Source: Pseudomonadota bacterium (GTDB taxonomy: Bacteria; Myxococcota_A; Polyangia; Polyangiales; Polyangiaceae). From it: 15,172 nucleotides of DNA. Shown here in pieces: positions 7,430 through 13,997 of this stretch. Numbering within the stretch: the stretch's first letter is position 1; each line of letters opens with the position of its first letter. The notes under the pieces are model-generated. The model did no database searches. It worked only from the letters and a program-made list of their open reading frames with translations, and had not been told where the DNA came from. The position numbers were made by a program, and so were the translations under genes. The DNA is taken from the NCBI GenBank assembly GCA_023428245.1, contig JAEYYX010000034.1, forward strand, positions 1-15,172, read 5' to 3'.

Positions 7430-7883
7430 TCACGCCCTCTCACGCCTCCGTCTCCGCCTTCGGCCGAGGACGCGGACAGTGGTCGCGACGAGCACGAAGA
7501 GCACAGGAGCCGCCACGACGGCCCAGGAAAACCAAAGGAGCTCGCGCAGGATAAAGGGTCGCGAGAGCTTCGCAGTCCTCTTCGGTAGGACGAACCCTCG
7601 GGGTCCCCTCGCGAGGATCCGGATACATCACCAAGGCTCGCGCAGCCTCATGAGACGCACATTCGAGCCCGGCGCAAGAGTGAGCCAGGCCCAGCACGTG
7701 ACCGAGCTCGTGAATGAGCAGAGGAGCGAGCGGACTCAAAGCGGCCCCCTCCTCCTGTGCCCACGAATAGTGAACGGCGTTGATCTCGACGTCTGCCTCG
7801 GCCGCGACTGGCCGACCCACATCGAGACTCTGGGGAACGCGCTCGGTCCCATTCGCGTCCCTCCCCGGAGCTTCTGCCCTCAC
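7430..7883 (-). pseudogene. Matrixin-type zinc metalloprotease, 5'-truncated and frameshifted
   Basis: A 147-codon frame (GTG 7883 to stop 7440) encodes the catalytic half of a metzincin. It has ADVEINAVHYSW (the upper-rim strand), the zinc site HELGHVLGLAHS, the Met-turn ALVMYP, and the closing PTEEDCEALATLYP helix seen in matrixins. The part that normally precedes this (80-90 residues plus signal peptide) is absent, because the region upstream encodes the end of the outer-membrane protein. After ATLYP the frame turns into an Arg/Pro-rich tail with many T-ending codons. Meanwhile the +1 frame from about 7549 encodes LLWFSWAVVAAPVLFVLVA, a membrane helix, then seven Arg and a stop at 7430, with GC-rich third positions. 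The intact ancestor was therefore probably membrane-anchored. The shift near 7540-7552 is a mutation or a sequence error. Confidence 0.65.
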
Positions 7884-7899
7884 GCGCAGGCTCAGAGGC

Positions 7900-8520
7900 T
7901 CAAAAAAGGATCCCGAGATCGAGGCGCGCCGCTCCGTAGACCGAGCTCCGATCCGCCGCTCGGTAGAGGCCCGCGCTCGAGCCGCCCGGAAGATCCTCGA
8001 CGGAGCCCGAGAGCTGCGCGGCGTAGCCGAAAGAAGCCGAGGGACCGAGGAAGAACCTACCCCAGGCGAACCGGTAGCCGCCCTCGATCTGAGGCACGAA
8101 ATAGAGCGACTTCGCCCTCGTGAGGTTCGAGCTGTTGTCGACGTTGACCTGGAGGAGCTCGAACACCGCGCCGACATGCGCCCCCTTGAATCCATCATCG
8201 AAATAGTATCGCCCCCGAAGTCCGCCACCCGCGCTGAACGCGAAGCTCTGATTGTCGCCTTCGAGAAAGAGGGCCTTCGCCAGGAGCCCAGGATCAAACC
8301 AACGGAAGGACGCCCCCGCCGCCCAGCGCCCGACACCGAACTCAACAGTGGCCGTGGGGCCGAACAGCAGAAAACCAAGCGGATCGAGAGCAAACGAGCC
8401 GAAGTAATTCGGCGGCGCTTGGGCCGCGGGCCGCGGGGCTGCTTCAGGGGTCTCGGCGAGCGCCGGCCCACCGAGCGAGCCAGCCAGCAGAAAAACACAC
8501 AAACCATAAGCTCGTTTCAT
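7900..8520 (-). CDS. Outer-membrane beta-barrel protein
   Basis: The ATG at 8520 gives a 206-residue protein with a clear signal peptide (MKRAYGLCVFLLAGSLGG, cleavage after ALA at residue 22), preceded by AAGGGA ten bases upstream. The longer open frame from 8619 lacks a sensible N-terminus. The mature protein has a short Pro/Ala segment, then alternating strands rich in Gly and aromatics (NYFGSFALDPLGFLLFGP, VEFGVGRWAAGASFRWF, GLRGRYYF, GGYRFAWGRFFLGPSASFGY). It ends in LDLGILF, the terminal Phe expected of barrels inserted by BAM. It resembles small barrels of the DUF3575 kind, but the exact family is not certain. The matrixin remnant overlaps its last codons in another frame. No ligand or function can be assigned. 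Confidence 0.82.
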   Translation of the reverse strand: MKRAYGLCVFLLAGSLGGPALAETPEAAPRPAAQAPPNYFGSFALDPLGFLLFGPTATVEFGVGRWAAGASFRWFDPGLLAKALFLEGDNQSFAFSAGGGLRGRYYFDDGFKGAHVGAVFELLQVNVDNSSNLTRAKSLYFVPQIEGGYRFAWGRFFLGPSASFGYAAQLSGSVEDLPGGSSAGLYRAADRSSVYGAARLDLGILF

Positions 8521-8545
8521 CGCAGTAGTTCCCTTCCCTGTTTGC

Positions 8546-8749
8546 CTATTCTCGGCAGTCACGCTCTCCACAATTCGAGTAGCAGCCCGACACGGAGATG
8601 ACGAGTGGGGCGGCGTCACTCGGCCAGTCGGGCGCTATGACGGCGTCGAGTCGCCCTCCTTCACTGAACATCACTTGCTCGTCGACGACGTGTGTGCTGA
8701 TCCAGGTGAAATTGATCGTCTCGGTCAGCCCGGGAGCGTTTGCAGACAT
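8546..8749 (-). CDS. Possible small protein of 67 residues
   Basis: This short frame lies 25 bases upstream of the outer-membrane protein gene on the same strand. It has a plausible composition (INFTWISTHVVDEQVMFSEGG, Cys near the end in GCYSNCGERDC) and GC-leaning third positions. There is a stop just upstream in frame and no ribosome binding site before the ATG at 8749. A second frame from 8870 to about 8750 also looks protein-like and would join it by a frameshift, so it could be the end of a broken gene. I do not recognise either part. Confidence 0.3.
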   Translation of the reverse strand: MSANAPGLTETINFTWISTHVVDEQVMFSEGGRLDAVIAPDWPSDAAPLVISVSGCYSNCGERDCRE

Positions 8750-9012
8750 AGGGAGTCATGTACCAACGCACTCGATCGACACACCATCCGCCCAGCCCGG
8801 CCCAGCGTGACGAGGCGGCCCCAGCAGCGTCCAGATCCTGCGACGCAATCACTTGCTCAACTTCCCTCATGCTCGGCGCAGCTAGCTGATCCTCGACTCG
8901 GCTTCAAGGGATTTCTCCGCTATTCCTTCACAGTGTAGTTTGTTGTTTGTTCTGGGAGAGCGCTCGGAGTTCAGTTATCGGACGGTGAGTCAGTCCTCTG
9001 TCGCTCGTAGTT

Positions 9013-9027
9013 CGCACGGCCCGTGCG
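9013..9027. repeat. 15-bp palindrome (7-bp arms, 1-base centre)
   Basis: CGCACGG-C-CCGTGCG is a perfect inverted repeat 211 bases before the histidine kinase start. The tight spacing suits a dimeric regulator site better than an RNA hairpin. Confidence 0.5.
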
Positions 9028-9106
9028 GCCCGCGCTTCGCTGCATCGAGAGGCGAGAGGGGGCCAACACCCCTGGTTTTGCACTTCGCCCGCGCCAGAGC
9101 AGGCCA

Positions 9107-9130
9107 CGTTTGGCGACAAAGAGCCAAACG
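9107..9130. repeat. 8-bp perfect inverted repeat with 8-base loop
   Basis: CGTTTGGC at 9107-9114 pairs with GCCAAACG at 9123-9130. No T-run follows on either strand, so it is not a standard terminator. It lies about 107 bases before the kinase start, so it could be a leader hairpin or operator. Confidence 0.55.
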
Positions 9131-9237
9131 AGCACGCCTTCGGACCGCCGGTTGACATCAGTTCTTCGCAGGGGGGACCCTGATGACGACGCGCTCTTGC
9201 TCCAGAGGGCGCGGGGACGAGGTCCGCGGGAGACGAC

Positions 9238-10377
9238 GTGAGCAACATGGAATCGATGCAGGTAGAGTTCGGTCCGACGGGCCTGCTCGAGGTGCTCGAC
9301 TCCCTGCGGGAGGGGATTCAGGTCCTCGATTTTGATTTCCGGTACGTCTACGTGAACGCTGCGGTGATCGGTCACGGCAAGCGAGGGCGGGAGGAGCTGA
9401 TCGGTCGCACGATGGAGGAGTGTTATCCCGGCATCGAGCAGACCGAGACGTTTGCGTTCCTGAAGACCTGTATGGTCGAGCGAAAGCTCGCCGCCAAACG
9501 GAACGAGTTCACCTATCCGGACGGCACGAAGCGCGTCTTCGAGCTCCGCGTTCAACCCTGTTCAGTCGGTGTCGTCGTCCTTTCGATCGATGTCACAGAG
9601 GAGACGCGCCTCACGGCCCAGCTCGCTCAGGCGCAGAAGATGGACGCGCTCGGACGCCTCGCGGGCGGCGTGGCCCACGACTTCAACAATCTCCTCACAA
9701 TCATTATGAGCGGCGCCGAGCTCGCCCGTGAGAGGATCGACGACGAGGCGATTGTGCGTGGTGAGCTCGAATCCATCGTCGACAGCGCAAAGAAGGCCTC
9801 CCACCTCACAGGACAACTGCTCGCTTTCAGCCGCGGTCGCGATCCCAAGATCGAGCCTCTCAACATCAACCTCTGCGTGCAGCAATTTGAGCCGATCTTG
9901 CAGCGAATCCTAGGCCGCGCGGTAAAATCCGAGACGCTTCTCGCCTCAGACTTGGCCCTCGTCCGCATGGACTCCGCGAACGTCGATCAAATCCTCCTCA
10001 ATCTCACGGTCAACGCCCGAGATGCCATGGAGGCTGGAGGGACTCTCCGCATCGAGACCAAGAACGTCTTCGTGTCAGAAGTCGAAGAGGGACGCGCCGC
10101 CGCGCTTCCCATCGGCCACTACGTCATGCTGGCCGTGACAGACACGGGCAGCGGCATTCCTACCGAGCTCCGCGCCCGCATCTTCGAGCCCTTCTTTACG
10201 ACCAAGGCCGACCGCGGCACGGGTCTCGGCCTCTCGATCGTCTTCAACGTCGTCCAACGGGCCGGAGGCGGCATCGAACTTCTCAGCGAAATCGGCAAGG
10301 GAACGTCGTTTCGCATCTACCTCCCTGTCGACCGGTCGCCCGCGGTGCAGCCTGCCGCAGAGCTCGAGGGAGCGTGA
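9238..10377 (+). CDS. Soluble PAS-domain sensor histidine kinase (NtrB-like)
   Basis: The 379-residue protein has a PAS domain at about 15-120 (LDSLREGIQVLDFDFRYVYVN...IGRTMEE), a short coiled linker (LTAQLAQAQKMDALGRLAGG), and the phosphoacceptor H-box VAHDFNNLL with His147. The ATPase domain shows the N box LLNLTVNARDAM (Asn255, Asn259), G1 DTGSGI (302-307), F box IFEPFFTTK, and G2 GTGLGLS (327-333), so all catalytic elements look intact. No membrane helix or signal peptide is present, so it senses something in the cytoplasm through PAS or a partner. No response regulator gene is adjacent, making it an orphan kinase as is common in myxobacteria. GGGAG (9228-9232) precedes the GTG at 9238 by five bases, which favours it over the ATG at 9247. 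Confidence 0.92.
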   Translation: MSNMESMQVEFGPTGLLEVLDSLREGIQVLDFDFRYVYVNAAVIGHGKRGREELIGRTMEECYPGIEQTETFAFLKTCMVERKLAAKRNEFTYPDGTKRVFELRVQPCSVGVVVLSIDVTEETRLTAQLAQAQKMDALGRLAGGVAHDFNNLLTIIMSGAELARERIDDEAIVRGELESIVDSAKKASHLTGQLLAFSRGRDPKIEPLNINLCVQQFEPILQRILGRAVKSETLLASDLALVRMDSANVDQILLNLTVNARDAMEAGGTLRIETKNVFVSEVEEGRAAALPIGHYVMLAVTDTGSGIPTELRARIFEPFFTTKADRGTGLGLSIVFNVVQRAGGGIELLSEIGKGTSFRIYLPVDRSPAVQPAAELEGA

Positions 10378-10476
10378 CATTCTGCCGCACTCATCGTTTG
10401 CTCCTCGCCCCCGCTGGTTCGTTCATGCGCGATGAATCACGCTTCTTTCACGAAACACTGACGGAAATAGAGCCCT

Positions 10477-10492
10477 TGGCACCGGATTTGCT
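10477..10492 (+). promoter_or_regulatory. Perfect sigma-54 (-24/-12) promoter motif
   Basis: TGGCAC at 10477-10482, five bases, then TTGCT at 10488-10492, match the sigma-54 core TGGCAC-N5-TTGCW at all defined positions. The GG at 10478-10479 and the GC at 10490-10491 are 12 bases apart. The expected transcription start is near 10502-10504. An upstream inverted repeat TTCAT-GCGCG-ATGAA (10422-10436) may be an activator site, though it is closer than usual. The orientation fits the following gene. Confidence 0.65.
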
Positions 10493-10498
10493 GAAGCC

Positions 10499-11098
10499 GT
10501 GGTCGTGGCACCCTTAACAACTCCGAAAAGCTCCCCTTTCTTTCTCTTTCCCTCTCTCCGCCGAGTGCCCTTGGGCCTCGTCGCGGGCGCAGCCGCTCTT
10601 GCTGTGACAGCTCTTTCGCCTCGCGCATCGGCGGCCGACGGTCACGTCACGCTGGCTGCTGAAGTCGGCGTCGATGCTGTTCAGGAGAACACCGACGGAA
10701 CCGACCTGGAGAAAACAGGCGTCGGCGCCGCTGCACGTCTTGGCTACACGATGGGCGGACCGTGGCTTCGCGTCACTCCTGAGCTCAAAGTCGGCTTCGA
10801 GGCTCCCGGAACTCCGAACTCGTTCAGCGTCAAGGGCGGCGCCCGCGTCAACTTCCTGAACGCCATCAGCCCCGCCATCTTCGCTCACGCTGGTGGACTT
10901 GCTGGTCAGCTGAGCGGCTTCGTCTGGGACATCGGCGTCGGCTTGGACTTCAGGATCATTCCGAAGCTCGATATCGGCGCCTTCGCCTCCTACAATCAGG
11001 CAGGCGGCGACCTGGACTTCGTTCCTCCCTCTTACCAAGGCGGAAACGACTGGGAGTGGTTCCGCTTCGGCGCACAAGCTGCGATCCACTTTGATTGA
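10499..11098 (+). CDS. Small outer-membrane beta-barrel protein
   Basis: The frame encodes up to 199 residues. A long N-region with Lys10 and Arg21-Arg22 is followed by a hydrophobic core (VPLGLVAGAAALAVTAL) and a likely cleavage site after SPRASA (residue 45). The mature part has alternating Gly-rich strands (HVTLAAEVGVDAVQ, GVGAAARLGYTM, WLRVTPELKVGFEAP, VKGGARVNFLNAI, WDIGVGLDFRIIP, LDIGAFASYNQAGGD, FRFGAQAAIHF), as in a small barrel of about eight strands. There is no family I can name. Starts are a problem: GTG 10499 and 10505 are the first possible, with no ribosome binding site, and the sigma-54 motif predicts transcription from about 10503. A leaderless GTG at 10505 or a later GTG at 10565 is possible. 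The histidine kinase gene ends 121 bases upstream. Confidence 0.75.
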   Translation: MVVAPLTTPKSSPFFLFPSLRRVPLGLVAGAAALAVTALSPRASAADGHVTLAAEVGVDAVQENTDGTDLEKTGVGAAARLGYTMGGPWLRVTPELKVGFEAPGTPNSFSVKGGARVNFLNAISPAIFAHAGGLAGQLSGFVWDIGVGLDFRIIPKLDIGAFASYNQAGGDLDFVPPSYQGGNDWEWFRFGAQAAIHFD

Positions 11099-11181
11099 TT
11101 CGGTGAGCTTCTAGTAGGACGATGCTCGTTCAGCGAGATGCTGAGCTTTCAGTGAGACTACCGGCGACGCAACAAAATGGC

Positions 11182-11211
11182 AGGGGGCGAAGCTACGGGT
11201 TTTCGCCCCCT
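11182..11211. terminator. Hairpin terminator between convergent genes
   Basis: AGGGGGCGAA (11182-11191) pairs perfectly with TTCGCCCCCT (11202-11211), a 10-bp stem with a 10-base loop. Read on the minus strand it is followed by a T-rich tail (CATTTTGTTG), so it should end the minus-strand lipoprotein-like gene, whose stop codon lies in the loop. It may also stop plus-strand transcripts from the outer-membrane gene, though the tail there is poor in T. Confidence 0.75.
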
Positions 11212-11783
11212 TCTGCGGGAGCGGCACCCGCCACTTGAGGCGCCCCCCCGAACATAGCCCCGCCCATTCCCCCAGTCCCGGGAGCACCGCCGCTCGACGG
11301 CGCCCCCCCGGAACCAGGAGTGACGGGTCGCGGCGAGGGAAGACCGAGGTCGCTATTCCCTAGGTCCATGTGAAACCAGTCACATACACATTGATGGGGC
11401 CAAGCCTCCGACGGCCCGTCGGCATACGACTGAGCCTCGAGCTCTCTCACACTTCGGTCATGAAAGACGCGAAGGTGCCAGAGACGAGCGCTGCCAACCC
11501 CGGGGAGATCGACATAGGCGGAGCCAGAGCTCACCCTTCCGTCGCGAGTCCGACAGGACCAGCCGCGAGACGCGCCCGAAAGAAGCGTAGCTACACATTG
11601 GAACTCGAGCGGACCACGGGCCCCGTGGCGAAACTCGAGGACGATGTCCCCTTCCGTACCGGCCGCGATGCTCGGCAAACCGAGCTCGAGGGTGTCGTCG
11701 CAGGGAGGACAATTGCATTCCGGGAGAACAAGAAGCATGAGAGCCGAGACTCCCCACCGAACAAGCCTTCTTCTCCCCTTCAT
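11193..11783 (-). CDS. Exported, lipoprotein-like hypothetical protein with Gly-rich C-terminus
   Basis: From ATG 11783 the protein has 196 residues. The open frame runs further up to 11864, but AGGTG sits seven bases before the ATG and the signal starts here (MKGRRRLVRWGVSALMLLVLPEC). Cys23, Cys25 and Cys28 follow the hydrophobic core. LPEC is a poor lipobox because of Glu at -1, so lipidation is uncertain. Residues 30-140 look like one domain with beta-strands (DIVLEFRHGARGPLEFQCVA, SARLWHLRVFH) and a few Cys (CRT, CVCDW). The tail after about 148 is a Pro/Gly/Ala linker with GGAPSSGGAPGTGG. A tail of this kind at the C-terminus, not after the lipobox, is the reverse of the GH8 protein. I do not recognise the family. 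Confidence 0.7.
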   Translation of the reverse strand: MKGRRRLVRWGVSALMLLVLPECNCPPCDDTLELGLPSIAAGTEGDIVLEFRHGARGPLEFQCVATLLSGASRGWSCRTRDGRVSSGSAYVDLPGVGSARLWHLRVFHDRSVRELEAQSYADGPSEAWPHQCVCDWFHMDLGNSDLGLPSPRPVTPGSGGAPSSGGAPGTGGMGGAMFGGAPQVAGAAPAEGGENP

Positions 11784-12078
11784 CTCACGACACCTAGTGC
11801 ACGACGCCCGCCCGGAAGGCCGCGCCTTCTGGCTCCAATCACGGAAAGATGACGTCTGGACCATACGCGGTCAAGTTCAACCTCTCCGTCGTCTCTTCAG
11901 GGCTTCACCTCTCGGTCTCTTGTGAGGGCTCCCCCGCTCCTTCCCCCGGATGCACTCCGCTCCGTGCTCCCCTCGGTCCGCGCGGATCGGGTCCCTCTTG
12001 CCCGTGCTCGCTCGCCCGAGGGGCAAGCTGCGCGCGGGCGAGGGTCCCCAAGCCGACTCTGGGCCCCCGGGGCGCCAT

Positions 12079-12147
12079 CACGAAGCACGAACACACGAAA
12101 CCGCCGCTCCCCTCTCGGGAAGCGGCGGTCTCACACGAACTCACGAA
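12079..12147. repeat. Five CACGAA hexamers flanking the glnA terminator
   Basis: CACGAA occurs at 12079-12084, 12086-12091, 12094-12099, 12134-12139 and 12142-12147. Three copies are on one side of the terminator stem and two on the other, at 7-8-base steps within each group. Confidence 0.6.
12100..12129 (-). terminator. glnA terminator hairpin
   Basis: ACCGCCGCT (12100-12108) pairs perfectly with AGCGGCGGT (12121-12129), with a further CCC/GGG inside the loop. On the minus strand the stem is followed by TTTCGTGTGTTCG, a weak T-rich tail. It lies 47 bases beyond the glnA stop. Confidence 0.8.
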
Positions 12148-12175
12148 GCGCACATAATGCGCCTCATGCTGGCGA

Positions 12176-13579
12176 TCAGCAGGAGTAGTACATCTGGTAT
12201 TCAACCGGGGTCACGGTCATGCGTTGCATGGTGACTTCCTGCATCTTGAGGTCGATGTATGAGTTGATCATGGCGTCGCTCATCACGCCGCCCATCTTGA
12301 GGAACTCGCGGTCTGCGTCGAGAGCTTCGAGGGCGCGGTCGAGCGAAGGCGCGACCGTCGGGAAGGTGTTCTTGCCTTCCAGCTCGAGCTCGAAGAGGTC
12401 CTCGTCACCAGCCGGGCCGGGATCGATCTTGTTGATGATGCCGTCGAGGCCAGCCATGAGGAGCGCCGTGAAACAGAGGTAGGGGTTCGCGGTGCTGTCG
12501 GGGAAGCGCGTCTCGATGCGCTTGCCCTTCTTCGGGATGACGAAGGGGATACGGATCGAAGCCGAACGGTTGTTCGCCGAATAGGTGAGGATGGTGGGCG
12601 CCTCGAAACCGGGAACCAAGCGCTTGTAGCTGTTGGTCGAGGGGTTCGCGAAGGCGTTGATGGCGCGCGCGTGCTTGATGATGCCGCCGATGTAGTGCAT
12701 CGCTAGCTGGCTGAGGCCACCGACGCCGTCACCAGCGAAGAGGTTCTCACCGTTCTTGAAGATCGACTGGTGAACGTGCATGCCGTTCCCGTTGTCGCCG
12801 ACCATCGGCTTCGGCATGAACGTAGCCGTCTTGCCCCACTTGGCTGCGACGTTGTGCACGATGTACTTGAGCATCTGCACTTCGTCGGCCTTGCGAACGA
12901 GAGTACCAACGCCCACACCGATCTCACACTGACCAGCGTTGGCCACTTCGTGATGGTGCACCTCAGGGACCATGCCCATCTGAGCGATGACCTTGCACAT
13001 CTCTGCGCGGATGTCGTTCAGCGTGTCGACCGGCGGAACGGGGAAGTAGCCGCCCTTGACGCCCGGGCTGTGACCCTTGAAGCCCTCGACGTCCGTCGAC
13101 CAAGCGCCTTCTTCGCTCGTGATCTTGAACATCTGGTAGCCCATGGTCACGGCATACTGGACGCTGTCGAAGATGAAGTACTCGTTCTCGGGGCCGAAAT
13201 AGGCGGTATCGCCGATACCCGTGCTCTTCAAGTACTCGAGAGCGCGCTTGCCGATGCTGCGGGGGCACTTCTCGTAGCCCGCCATATCCTTGGGAGAGAT
13301 GACGTCCGCGGTGATGTTGAGCTGCTTGTACTTGGCAAACGGGTCCAAGACTGCGGTCTCAGCATCCGGCAGGAGAATCATGTCCGAGTCGTTGATCGGC
13401 TTCCACCCAGCGATCGACGACCCGTCGAACATCTTGCCTTCGGTGAAGAGCTTTTCATTAGCCTGAGCAGCGGGAATCGTGACGTGCTGCTCCTTGCCCT
13501 TGGTGTCGGTGAACCGAATGTCGAGGAATTCAACTTCTTCCTTCTTGATCAGATCCAGAACGTCTTTGCCGGTGGACAT
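12176..13579 (-). CDS. glnA: Glutamine synthetase, type I
   Basis: GlnA makes glutamine from glutamate, ammonia and ATP in the cytoplasm as a dodecamer. The 467-residue protein has the full length of GS-I with all key motifs: FDGSSIAGW (Asp52 loop), GPENEYFIFD (Glu131, Glu133), HHEVANAGQCEIG (Glu211, Glu219), NGNGMHVHQS (His270), NPSTNSYKRLVPGFEAP (Arg320, Glu326), NNRSASIRIP (Arg338, Arg343) and RFPDSTANPY (Glu356, Arg358). At the adenylylation loop, where E. coli has NLYDLP, this protein has DLFELE, with Phe396 (TTC at 12392-12394) in place of the modified Tyr. Classical GlnE control therefore should not work. A strong AAGGAGAG lies just before ATG 13579, favouring it over the longer frame from 13597. 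It stands alone: no glnB, ntrB or ntrC is adjacent. Confidence 0.97.
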   Translation of the reverse strand: MSTGKDVLDLIKKEEVEFLDIRFTDTKGKEQHVTIPAAQANEKLFTEGKMFDGSSIAGWKPINDSDMILLPDAETAVLDPFAKYKQLNITADVISPKDMAGYEKCPRSIGKRALEYLKSTGIGDTAYFGPENEYFIFDSVQYAVTMGYQMFKITSEEGAWSTDVEGFKGHSPGVKGGYFPVPPVDTLNDIRAEMCKVIAQMGMVPEVHHHEVANAGQCEIGVGVGTLVRKADEVQMLKYIVHNVAAKWGKTATFMPKPMVGDNGNGMHVHQSIFKNGENLFAGDGVGGLSQLAMHYIGGIIKHARAINAFANPSTNSYKRLVPGFEAPTILTYSANNRSASIRIPFVIPKKGKRIETRFPDSTANPYLCFTALLMAGLDGIINKIDPGPAGDEDLFELELEGKNTFPTVAPSLDRALEALDADREFLKMGGVMSDAMINSYIDLKMQEVTMQRMTVTPVEYQMYYSC

Positions 13580-13997
13580 CTTCTCTCCTTGAAACAATCC
13601 GCTCCCTGAACTGCCCGGACCTCGGGCCTCGAGGGCGCTTACATAAAGTCAGCCTAACGTGCCCAAACGGGCACTGCGGAGTGCACGCTATAGGGCGAAT
13701 GTTTCCGGAACAATTCAGGATCCGGAATTCCAAGTACCTACCCCCACCTGAAGGTCCAAATTTCGACCCCCAGCTCCGCTGGCGCGTGCTCAGCGTTCCG
13801 CTACAACTGAATTGTCCAACGCCGAGAGAATCTGCGGTGGCAAAAATCCCCCAGAAACCTGGGTATCCAACCTTCCCGGCGCCGAGATCGTTCGGCGAGA
13901 TTGCTCCCCGCCCGGCTCGCTGATTCACTTCGCCCCGCCCGGCCCCCGGCCGGCCTTTTCGATCCCAAACTACACCTCTTAATAGGACATCAAACTC
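13580..13997. promoter_or_regulatory. Divergent glnA/asd regulatory region
   Basis: The 418 bases hold no gene. On the glnA side there are two overlapping inverted repeats at 13659-13684. A weak minus-strand promoter TTGTTC-N15-TATAGC, with short spacing, would place the glnA start just before them. Further in are TTCCGGAA (13703-13710) and GGAATTCC (13724-13731). ACAATTCAG (13710-13718) and its complement CTGAATTGT (13807-13815) form a 9-bp inverted pair. GCCGA/TCGGC near 13880-13895 forms a small hairpin. No sigma-54 motif of the kind seen at many glnA genes was found. Confidence 0.5.
13659..13684 (-). repeat. Two overlapping inverted repeats in the glnA leader or operator
   Basis: GTGCCC-AAAC-GGGCAC (13659-13674) is a perfect 6-bp inverted repeat. 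GCACT-GCGG-AGTGC (13671-13684) is a perfect 5-bp one. They share the bases GCAC at 13671-13674, so in RNA only one hairpin can form at a time. Confidence 0.65.

Larger units (their letters stand above)
8521..9237. promoter_or_regulatory. 717-base region with no convincing gene apart from one doubtful small frame
   Basis: Between the outer-membrane protein (minus) and the histidine kinase (plus) the only protein-like frame is the doubtful one at 8546-8749. The stretch 8925-8955 is AT-rich compared with its surroundings and may hold a promoter. Two inverted repeats stand out: CGCACGG-C-CCGTGCG at 9013-9027 and CGTTTGGC/GCCAAACG at 9107-9130. No tRNA or known RNA was recognised. Confidence 0.45.
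11784..12175. other. 392-base non-coding region between the lipoprotein-like gene and glnA
   Basis: No frame here looks like a gene on either strand. CTTGCCC (11997-12003) pairs with GGGCAAG (12021-12027), with a nested CTCG/CGAG, giving a stable hairpin of no known role. The glnA terminator (12100-12129) and five copies of CACGAA lie at the right side. The promoter of the minus-strand lipoprotein-like gene should be at the left side but is not obvious. Confidence 0.5.

Noticed and set aside
7299..8123. Plus-strand frame starting at the stop of the ferritin-like gene
   Set aside because: The GTGA overlap is tempting, but the translation soon becomes Arg/Ser/Pro-rich and runs antisense to the matrixin and barrel genes, which have clear motifs.
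12770..13609. Plus-strand frame of 279 codons opposite glnA
   Set aside because: It is an antisense shadow of an unmistakable glutamine synthetase. His/Val/Leu/Asp richness of this kind is typical opposite GC-rich genes.
13820..13860. Possible sigma-54 site (TGGCA) before asd
   Set aside because: TGGCAA at about 13837 is not followed by TTGCW at the right distance.
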